From an uncultured Eubacterium sp. (lineage in GTDB: Bacteria > Bacillota > Clostridia > Oscillospirales > Acutalibacteraceae): DNA of 12,506 bases. Both the position numbers and the translations under genes were made by a program. Positions 1-5,466 of this stretch are shown one piece after another. The stretch is taken from contig CAJOER010000017.1 of the NCBI GenBank assembly GCA_905233805.1, forward strand, positions 1-12,506, read 5' to 3'. A model generated the notes under the pieces. It was not told the origin of the DNA and searched no databases. It was given only the letters and a program-made list of their open reading frames with translations. Each line of letters opens with the position of its first letter. The stretch's first letter is position 1.

Positions 1-89
1 ACGAAAAGATAAAGCCCGAGGCAAACGCAGTAATACTGAGCTGTTATGACAGCATTTACCCCGAAATAAAGGAGAGAGCAGATGAATAA
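1..89 (+). CDS. C-terminal end of an unidentified upstream gene
   Basis: An open frame enters from the left edge (first full codon at base 3) and stops at the TAA at 87-89, giving about 28 residues that end in YPEIKERADE. It overlaps the larB start by 8 bases, so it probably belongs to the same transcript. The larB ribosome site lies inside its last codons. The fragment is too short to identify. It does not show the ending I would expect of LarE, another nickel-pincer cofactor gene, so I give no function. That it is coding rests on the open frame and the tight overlap only. Confidence 0.5.
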   Translation, partial: EKIKPEANAVILSCYDSIYPEIKERADE

Positions 90-840
90 GGGAGAACTGA
101 AAAAGACGCTTGAAGCGGTTGCAGAGGGAACGTTTTCTCCCGAGGAGGCGCTGACGAAAATCAGGTTGCAGCCCTATGAGGACTTAGGCTTTGCAAAAAC
201 GGATACCCAAAGGGGTTTGCGACAGGGCGCAGGCGAGGTTATCTACGGCGAGGGTAAGACCGCTGAGCAAATATATAAGATTACAGAGAGCCTGCTTGAA
301 AACGGCGAAAAAAGCGTTTTGATTACCCGCCTTTCCGCGGATAAGGCGGCGGAGGTTTCAGAGAAAATAAAACTGTATTATGACGAAACTTCAAAGATAG
401 GTATAGCGGGTGAAAAAAGCGAAAAAAACGATGTAGGTAATATTGTTATTGCAACGGGCGGCACAAGCGATATGCCCGTAGCCGAGGAGGCGGCAGTTAC
501 CGCCGAATTCTACGGAAACAGGGTTACGAGGCTTTACGACGTGGGCGTTTCGGGCATTCACCGGCTTATTGATAACGCAAAGGTTCTTGCAGACGCGAGG
601 GTGGTTATAGCCGTTGCGGGTATGGAAGGCGCGCTGGCAAGCGTGGTCGGCGGTATGGTTGACTGCCCCGTAATCGCAGTGCCCACGAGCGTAGGCTACG
701 GGGCGAATTTTGAAGGACTTTCGGCTCTTCTGGCTATGCTCAATTCCTGCGCGAGCGGAGTCAGCGTTGTTAACATTGACAACGGCTTCGGCGCGGGCTA
801 TATAGCGAGTAAAATTAACAAGATACAGGTGGAAAAATGA
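82..840 (+). CDS. larB: LarB, nickel-pincer cofactor biosynthesis (carboxylase/hydrolase)
   Basis: LarB carboxylates the pyridine ring of nicotinic acid adenine dinucleotide and hydrolyses the product, the first step in making the nickel-pincer nucleotide cofactor of lactate racemase (LarA) and related enzymes. The 252 residues match the usual family length. An N-terminal part of about 115 residues contains the conserved stretch RGLRQGAGEVIYGEGKT (44-60). A PurE-like domain follows, with GGTSDMPVAEEA near 126-137, VAGMEGALASVVGG near 178-191, VPTSVGYGA near 200-208 and NIDNGFGAGY near 231-240. The ATG at 82 is chosen because AAGGAGAG lies just upstream at 69-76. Its last four bases overlap the larC start (ATGA), so the two are probably translationally coupled. 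The cytoplasmic product should feed LarE and LarC. Family assignment is firm. Confidence 0.93.
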   Translation: MNKGELKKTLEAVAEGTFSPEEALTKIRLQPYEDLGFAKTDTQRGLRQGAGEVIYGEGKTAEQIYKITESLLENGEKSVLITRLSADKAAEVSEKIKLYYDETSKIGIAGEKSEKNDVGNIVIATGGTSDMPVAEEAAVTAEFYGNRVTRLYDVGVSGIHRLIDNAKVLADARVVIAVAGMEGALASVVGGMVDCPVIAVPTSVGYGANFEGLSALLAMLNSCASGVSVVNIDNGFGAGYIASKINKIQVEK

Positions 841-2000
841 ATTTATATTTAGAGTGTAATTCAGGCGCTGCGGGGGATATGCTCGCGGGTGCGCTCGTTG
901 ATTTGTTTGACGATAAAAAGGCGGTTACGGCGGAACTTAACGCGATAGGTTTTCCGCATACCGAAATAAAATACAGCGAAAAAAGCGTGAACGGTATCAG
1001 CGCGTCTTATCTTGAAATGATAATTTCGGGAGAAAAGGAGGGTGCGCACTCTCACCATCACCATCATCACGGCGAGGGACACAGAAACCTGAAAGAGGTT
1101 TTTGAAATAATTGATTCGCTCAGCGCCGACGACAAGGTGAAGGCGGACGCTAAGGATATTTACAGTATTGTAGCGGCGGCTGAGGCTAAGGCGCATAATG
1201 CCGAAATCGGCGAGGTGCATTTCCACGAACTCGGTATGCTCGACGCGATTGCGGATATAACCTCCTGCGCATATCTTATCAATAAGCTTTCACCCGAAAG
1301 GATAACCGCTTCGAGGATAAACGTGGGCAACGGGAACGTAAAATGCGCTCACGGAATTCTTCCCGTACCGGCTCCCGCGACGGCGAATATTCTTGAGGGT
1401 ATTCCGTACTATAAAAGCGAAATTCAGACCGAACTCTGCACCCCGACGGGCGCGGCGATATTAAAATACTACGCCGAAGAATTTACCGACGCGCCGAATT
1501 TCGGCAGCGTAGTAAAAACGGGTACGGGCGCTGGTACGAAGGAACTGCCGAACGCGAACGTGCTGAGGGCGTTTTGCTATGAGGACGGCGGAATCTGCGA
1601 ACTCTCGTGCAATATTGACGATATGACGGGCGAAGAGGCGGCGTTTGCGGCTGAAATTATGATGGAAAAAGGCGCGCTCGACTGCTTTATCACGCCGGCA
1701 TTTATGAAAAAGGGCAGGCCGGGATATCTTTTTACCGTGCTTTGCAAGGCGGAGCAGTCGGAGGATTTTGCAAAACTGATTTTCAAACACACTCCGACGA
1801 TAGGTATAAGAAAATACACCCCGTCAAGATACACCCTCGACAGAGAGCTTATTGAGGAAAGCGGTGTGCATATAAAACGCTCCGAAGGTTACGGCTCTGT
1901 CAAGGAAAAAACCGAGTTTGAGGACATAAAAAAGCTCGCGCTCGAAAAGGATATATCCCTTTTTGAGGCGAGACGGATTATTGAAAAAGCACAGTCGTAA
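837..2000 (+). CDS. larC: LarC, nickel insertion into the pincer cofactor (fused LarC1-LarC2)
   Basis: LarC is a CTP-dependent cyclometallase that inserts nickel into the dithiolated pyridinium nucleotide. The 387-residue product begins with NSGAAGDMLAGAL (8-20), typical of the family. It carries a His-rich loop at 71-82 (six consecutive His plus three more nearby), a likely nickel-handling segment, followed by VHFHELGMLDAIADI (128-142). The C-terminal LarC2-like half starts near CNIDDMTGEEAAF (258-270) and includes AFMKKGRPGY (288-297). In Lactiplantibacillus plantarum the two halves are joined by programmed frameshifting; here they are one uninterrupted frame. The start ATG overlaps the larB stop as ATGA, with AGGTGG at 827-832 as ribosome site. 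The stop codon lies in the loop of the following terminator hairpin. LarA and LarE are not in the window, so the client enzyme is unknown. Confidence 0.92.
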   Translation: MNLYLECNSGAAGDMLAGALVDLFDDKKAVTAELNAIGFPHTEIKYSEKSVNGISASYLEMIISGEKEGAHSHHHHHHGEGHRNLKEVFEIIDSLSADDKVKADAKDIYSIVAAAEAKAHNAEIGEVHFHELGMLDAIADITSCAYLINKLSPERITASRINVGNGNVKCAHGILPVPAPATANILEGIPYYKSEIQTELCTPTGAAILKYYAEEFTDAPNFGSVVKTGTGAGTKELPNANVLRAFCYEDGGICELSCNIDDMTGEEAAFAAEIMMEKGALDCFITPAFMKKGRPGYLFTVLCKAEQSEDFAKLIFKHTPTIGIRKYTPSRYTLDRELIEESGVHIKRSEGYGSVKEKTEFEDIKKLALEKDISLFEARRIIEKAQS

Positions 2001-2019
2001 AAGACTGTGCTTGTTTTTT
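1987..2019. terminator. Bidirectional Rho-independent terminator between convergent genes
   Basis: A perfect 10-bp hairpin pairs 1987-1996 (AAGCACAGTC) with 2003-2012 (GACTGTGCTT) around the loop GTAAAA. A T-run at 2014-2019 follows on the plus strand. An A-run at 1984-1988 gives a T-run for transcripts coming from the opposite side. The larC stop codon sits in the loop, and the minus-strand acyltransferase gene ends at 2018, so one hairpin probably serves both genes. Confidence 0.85.
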
Positions 2020-2938
2020 ATTTCCACTCCTGAATTACCGAGGGGTCGGCGAAGATTTCGTCGAGCCTGCGGAAGAAGGGGATGATGTCGGGGTAATCGT
2101 ACGCTCTGTGGTCAAAGGCGAGAGTCATAGGCAGAATCTGGCGGATAGCGATTGTATCGTTTCCGTTTTCGTCTGTAACTACTACAGGCTCTTTTCTGAT
2201 TGAAAGAAGTGCGATTACGCAGGTCTGGGGCGGAACAATCTGGAGCATATAGCATCTCTGGGTGCCCTCGCGGTAAACGGAGCCGAGGTTTGATACGGTA
2301 ATAGTGCCCTGTTCCAAATCCTTCTGGGAAAGTCTTTCGCTTTCGGGAACGGCGTAGTAACTCTTTTTAGCGTCGCCCTTTAAGGTTTCAACCCTGTGCT
2401 TGCCGGGCATTTTTGCGCCGTAAAGACGTCTTGCCGCCTGAATTACCTTGCCCTTTTTAAGACCTTCGATTGTATCGTTGAACGAAACGCTGTAAAGCGC
2501 CTCGTTGATATCGCTGTTGTTCGCTTTTTTGACGGTTTCCTTAACAGCCTCGTCCATTTCGGATATGGACTTGCTTTCCATATCGCGGAGGTTTACCGTC
2601 ATCATTTCGCCCGTGGGGAGAACCATGGGGACCGAAATATTAATGGTATCATATACTTTAAGAGTACCTCTTACGAGCTTGCGGTCAAATTCAAGGTGGG
2701 AGTTGATAAGGGGCATAACCTTGATTCCCTCGGTGATGATTTTGAGCATAACAGAATTTACGGTGATTTTGCTCGCCTTGTCTGCGCCCTCGTTCATTTT
2801 CTTGATTAAAGGCATAAGCTCGGTAACGTCGGCCTCGTATGAAACTACGCTGTGGGTAATTCTCTCCCAGCTTTCGCCGGTCATATTTGCCTTGATTTTT
2901 CTCGCTATACCGAAAACCTGTTCTTCTCTAATTTTCAT
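2018..2938 (-). CDS. Stand-alone E2-type CoA-dependent acyltransferase domain protein
   Basis: The 306-residue protein resembles the catalytic core of 2-oxoacid dehydrogenase E2 subunits (chloramphenicol acetyltransferase-like fold) but has neither a lipoyl domain nor an E1/E3-binding domain. Visible motifs are ITVNSVMLKIITEGI near 58-72, SHLEF near 80-84, SVPMVLPTGE near 102-111, TVSNLGSVY near 214-222, and the active-site segment FDHRAYDYPD at 275-284 with catalytic His277 and Asp281. The glycine of the usual HRxxDG is Tyr282. An extra polar stretch at about 165-205 has no counterpart I recognise in E2 cores. The ATG is supported by AAGGAG just upstream. No E1, E3 or lipoate gene is nearby, so a classical dehydrogenase complex is unlikely. 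It may transfer acyl groups to another acceptor, or be structural. Fold assignment is firm; function is unknown. Confidence 0.85.
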   Translation of the reverse strand: MKIREEQVFGIARKIKANMTGESWERITHSVVSYEADVTELMPLIKKMNEGADKASKITVNSVMLKIITEGIKVMPLINSHLEFDRKLVRGTLKVYDTINISVPMVLPTGEMMTVNLRDMESKSISEMDEAVKETVKKANNSDINEALYSVSFNDTIEGLKKGKVIQAARRLYGAKMPGKHRVETLKGDAKKSYYAVPESERLSQKDLEQGTITVSNLGSVYREGTQRCYMLQIVPPQTCVIALLSIRKEPVVVTDENGNDTIAIRQILPMTLAFDHRAYDYPDIIPFFRRLDEIFADPSVIQEWK

Positions 2939-2979
2939 AATGTTCTCCTTTGCCGCAATAAAGTTTTACATTATAAAGA

Positions 2980-3008
2980 ATATTAGCATTATTAAAAATC
3001 AAAGTCAA
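2980..3008 (-). promoter_or_regulatory. Predicted sigma-A promoter of the acyltransferase gene
   Basis: On the minus strand, TTGACT (-35, at 3003-3008) is followed after 17 bases by TAATAT (-10, at 2980-2985). TG one base before the -10 box makes an extended -10 element. It lies about 40 bases upstream of the start codon and downstream of the LRR gene's terminator, so the acyltransferase gene is probably a single-gene unit. Confidence 0.6.
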
Positions 3009-3024
3009 TATTTTTTTACAAATT

Positions 3025-3048
3025 AAAAAGGGAGAGCGGCGCTCCCCC
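3025..3048 (-). terminator. Rho-independent terminator of the LRR protein gene
   Basis: Read on the minus strand, an 8-bp GC-rich stem including one G-U wobble (arms at 3041-3048 and 3030-3037, loop GCC) is followed directly by five T (3025-3029). It lies 18 bases past the stop codon of the LRR gene. Confidence 0.8.
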
Positions 3049-3065
3049 CTTTTTTCAGCTTTATA

Positions 3066-5009
3066 CTATTTGATAACAATCGTAACCGTTACTGTTTTGG
3101 TTGCCTTCGCGTAGTTGGTGTTGCCTGCTGCGGTAACCTTAATCTTAACTTTGTAAGTACCTGCTTTTAAGCCCTTCTTTACGGTAATATTACCGTTTTT
3201 GGCAACGGTAAAGTTCTTATTCTTCTTTGCAATTTTATAGCTAACCTTACCCTTTGCGTTTTTAACGGTAACAGCCTTAGCACGCTTAACTGTCTGATTT
3301 TTCTTGCTGAGCTTTGAAAACTTAACCGTAGCTTTCTTTGCCTTAACGGTAAAGTTATTTTTTGCAATAGCTTTGGTCTTTGTTGCCTTGCATACGGTAC
3401 AGGTATATGTTTTAACGCCGGCAGCTTTTACAGTTGCTTTTTTTGTAACGGTGCCTGCATTCCATGTGTGACCGAGAGCCGGTATTATAACATTCTCAAG
3501 TTTTGCACACTTTGAACACACCATAATCTGAGCGCCGTTTTTCGTACATGTCGGCTTAGCCGTTACGGTTCCGGGAGAATAAGAATGCTCTGCGGTTCCG
3601 AGCGATTCATATGAGTATTCGGAAATAAGCGACAATGTCTCCGCATTTGTGTCAAGGAACTTTTTAACCTTTGAGTCGCTGCCGTCACAAAGATTGTACG
3701 AGTATATATTAATCGGAACCGCTCCGCTTACTCTGTTAAGAGAAGACAAGCCGTAGATTTCGCACTCGGGATTGGGAATAACAAACGTCTTTAGCTTTTT
3801 GCAAAAATAGAATGCGTAATCGCCGATTGATTTAACTGTTGCGGGTAAAATGATACTCTCTAAAGACTCAGCGTGATAAAATGAATTTTCACCGATTTCC
3901 TCAATAGCTGTTCCGCTTTCAAAAGTAACGCTTTTCAGGTACTTAGTCATATAGAATGCGTTCTTTGTAATACCTTTTATGCTTTTAGGTATTTCCAAAC
4001 TGTCTCCCGTTTTAGCGGGCGGATAAGCTATAAGACTATTATTGTCTTTACTGTAAAAAATGCCGTCTGTTGAATAAAAGTGTGAATTGCCTTTAGAAAC
4101 TGTAATGCTTTCAAGAGCAAGAGAATCGAAGAAAGGCGAGTTTCCTATTTCTGCTGCATTTTTTCCGATATTCACTTTTTTAAGATTTGTATTAGCTCTG
4201 AAAGCATATGAACCGATACCTGTAACATTATCTCCGATATTAATCTCTTCAAGATATTTGTTATAGGCGAGAGAACTTGAGCCTATAGCCGTTACGTTTT
4301 CGGGGACGGTAAAGGTTTTGGTATTCTTAGCGTTGGGATACTTAATCAGCGTTTTTCCGTCAACACTGTAAAGTACGCCGTCTTTGGAAGAAAACTCGGA
4401 GTTACCTTCTTCAACGACAAAGTTTTCAACACCGTTACATGTATATATTGCACTGATGGGCATAACTTTAACTGATGCAGGGATATTGAATTCGGTAATT
4501 TTTTCGTTATTATAAAAGCAATAGTCGCCGATAGTTTCAACGTTCTTGCCATAGATTACCGTTTCCAGTTTGCTGCACTGATAGAATGCACCATTACCGA
4601 GTGTAACAATACTGTCAGGAAGATTCACTTCGGTTAATTGAGTATCACTTTCAAAAGCATAATTTCCGATTTCGGTAACGGTATTTCCGAAATTGATGCT
4701 GATAAGCGAAGTGCATCCCTTGAGCAAAGTAGAACCCACCTTTGTTATCCCCGGTTCAAAAACAACTGATGTTATATCACGATTCCATAAAAATGGTGAA
4801 GGATTTGCACTGGAATCATAATCTTTTGTTGCTCCGGTTCCGCTGATTGTAAGCGCTCCCGTTTCACTGTTAAAAGTATAGGTTACGCTGTCGTCATCGC
4901 TCAGCGATCCGGAAGCCGGCAAATCGCCTGCCAACGAATTGAACGGCAGAGCGGTAAGAGCTGCAATTAAAATCAAAATTGATAGAATAAGCGATATTTG
5001 TTTTTTCAT
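3066..5009 (-). CDS. Secreted BspA-type leucine-rich-repeat surface protein
   Basis: The start is placed at the ATG at 5009 (647 residues), because AAGGAG lies 7 bases before it; an ATG at 5027 in the same frame lies upstream of that site. Residues 1-27 are a signal peptide: KK, a long hydrophobic core, then NSLAG. A short beta-rich region at about 40-75 precedes BspA-type (LRR_5) repeats over roughly 80-440. Repeat signs are IGNYAF, LGNGAF, IGSYAF and IGDYAF spaced along the protein, plus two similar inserts, EGNSEFSSKDGVLYS (201-215) and KGNSHFYSTDGIFYS (307-321). A cysteine-paired segment follows (CSKC at 498-501, CTVC at 537-540), each preceded by a Gly-Thr-Val-Thr run. The last 100 residues are a lysine-rich, Ig-like beta domain. 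No LPXTG motif or C-terminal membrane anchor is seen. Such proteins often bind host or microbial surfaces; the ligand here is unknown. Confidence 0.85.
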   Translation of the reverse strand: MKKQISLILSILILIAALTALPFNSLAGDLPASGSLSDDDSVTYTFNSETGALTISGTGATKDYDSSANPSPFLWNRDITSVVFEPGITKVGSTLLKGCTSLISINFGNTVTEIGNYAFESDTQLTEVNLPDSIVTLGNGAFYQCSKLETVIYGKNVETIGDYCFYNNEKITEFNIPASVKVMPISAIYTCNGVENFVVEEGNSEFSSKDGVLYSVDGKTLIKYPNAKNTKTFTVPENVTAIGSSSLAYNKYLEEINIGDNVTGIGSYAFRANTNLKKVNIGKNAAEIGNSPFFDSLALESITVSKGNSHFYSTDGIFYSKDNNSLIAYPPAKTGDSLEIPKSIKGITKNAFYMTKYLKSVTFESGTAIEEIGENSFYHAESLESIILPATVKSIGDYAFYFCKKLKTFVIPNPECEIYGLSSLNRVSGAVPINIYSYNLCDGSDSKVKKFLDTNAETLSLISEYSYESLGTAEHSYSPGTVTAKPTCTKNGAQIMVCSKCAKLENVIIPALGHTWNAGTVTKKATVKAAGVKTYTCTVCKATKTKAIAKNNFTVKAKKATVKFSKLSKKNQTVKRAKAVTVKNAKGKVSYKIAKKNKNFTVAKNGNITVKKGLKAGTYKVKIKVTAAGNTNYAKATKTVTVTIVIK

Positions 5010-5048
5010 AAATATTCTCCTTTTCATATTACTTAAAAACCATTACCG

Positions 5049-5077
5049 ATATAATAATTATATCATATGTTTGTCAA
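5049..5077 (-). promoter_or_regulatory. Predicted sigma-A promoter of the LRR protein gene
   Basis: On the minus strand, a consensus TTGACA (5072-5077) is followed after 17 bases by TTATAT (5049-5054), about 40 bases before the start at 5009. It is divergent from, and only about 26 bases away from, the -35 box of the T-box operon promoter. Confidence 0.6.
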
Positions 5078-5103
5078 TTTGAAAAGAGAAAAACAAAAAA
5101 GTG

Positions 5104-5132
5104 TTGACAAATGATTTTTAAGGTTATATAAT
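5104..5132 (+). promoter_or_regulatory. Strong consensus sigma-A promoter of the T-box operon
   Basis: A perfect TTGACA (5104-5109) and a perfect TATAAT (5127-5132) are separated by 17 bases. Transcription would start near 5139, giving a leader of about 270 bases up to the T-box terminator. Such a strong promoter fits an operon whose control lies in the leader. Confidence 0.85.
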
Positions 5133-5138
5133 AAGTAA

Positions 5139-5409
5139 AAATTTTAAAAGCTGTGACGAAGACGGACGAATTCCAAGCTTCAAAGCGAGTCGGGGACGGT
5201 GCAAGCCCGATAAGTAAGGTGTTCAACATCCTATCCCTTCCGAGCCGGAAATCCGAAAGCTGATGGCAAGTAGACGTTTCCCGTTCTGCCGCGTTAAGGC
5301 ATACGGCTTGATAGAGCCTGAGTGGCGCGAAAGCGCAATTTGAGTGGTACCGCGGGTGCTGAATATGATTTCAACTCTCGTCTCAAAGGAAACTTTGGGA
5401 CGGGTTTTT
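5139..5409 (+). promoter_or_regulatory. T-box riboswitch (tRNA-sensing transcription attenuator)
   Basis: The leader has the full T-box architecture. Stem I includes a UGA/GAGC kink-turn (5154-5156 and 5242-5245), a lower stem GAAG/CTTC (5158-5161 and 5237-5240), an upper stem GAATTCC/GGTGTTC (5168-5174 and 5218-5224), the AGCGAG motif (5184-5189) and an apical hairpin TCGGG/CCCGA (5190-5194 and 5206-5210). A GCGC-GAAA-GCGC hairpin (5325-5336) is stem III. The T-box sequence GAGTGGTACCGCGG lies at 5342-5355. The antiterminator pairs TTTGAG (5339-5344) with CTCAAA (5382-5387) and GCGGG (5352-5356) with CTCGT (5377-5381), leaving the 7-base bulge TGGTACC (5345-5351). Bulge UGGU matches a tRNA ending ACCA, so discriminator A. 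The specifier loop (5225-5236, perhaps reaching into 5222-5224) leaves the codon unresolved. Uncharged tRNA should switch the operon on. Confidence 0.95.
5377..5409 (+). terminator. T-box regulatory terminator
   Basis: A 12-bp stem (5377-5388 with 5393-5404, loop GAAA, two G-U wobbles) is followed by five T (5405-5409). Its 5' arm reuses 5377-5387, the same bases that form the 3' side of the antiterminator, so the two structures exclude each other. This is the off state when the cognate tRNA is charged. Confidence 0.93.
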
Positions 5410-5466
5410 ATTTTCCCGAAGCTTCCCGAAATCTATCAATATTATTATTGAAAAAGGAGAAGACCA

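Noticed and set aside
1057..1080. His-tag-like run suggesting a vector or cloning artefact
   Set aside because: The CAC/CAT run lies inside larC at the place where LarC proteins commonly carry a natural His-rich loop, with intact family sequence on both sides.
861..1226. Minus-strand open frame of 121 codons inside larC
   Set aside because: It lies opposite a well-recognised gene, has no ribosome site or recognisable domain, and its long basic product is typical of an antisense shadow.
2396..3026. Plus-strand open frames (137 and 173 codons) across the acyltransferase gene
   Set aside because: They are antisense to a gene with clear family motifs, a ribosome site and a promoter, and they match nothing I recognise.
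3690..4800. Possible tandem DNA repeat or CRISPR-like array in the LRR gene
   Set aside because: The periodicity is at the protein level (LRR_5 units of about 23 residues) with diverged DNA; no exact direct repeats with regular spacers are present.
5010..5027. Upstream ATG adding six residues to the LRR protein
   Set aside because: It lies upstream of the AAGGAG site, which therefore serves the ATG at 5009 instead; the later start also gives a normal signal peptide.
5225..5227. AAC as an asparagine specifier of the T-box
   Set aside because: It is followed by a purine, but the T-box bulge UGGU pairs with discriminator A while bacterial tRNA-Asn normally carries G, and asparagine has no link to the encoded enzymes.
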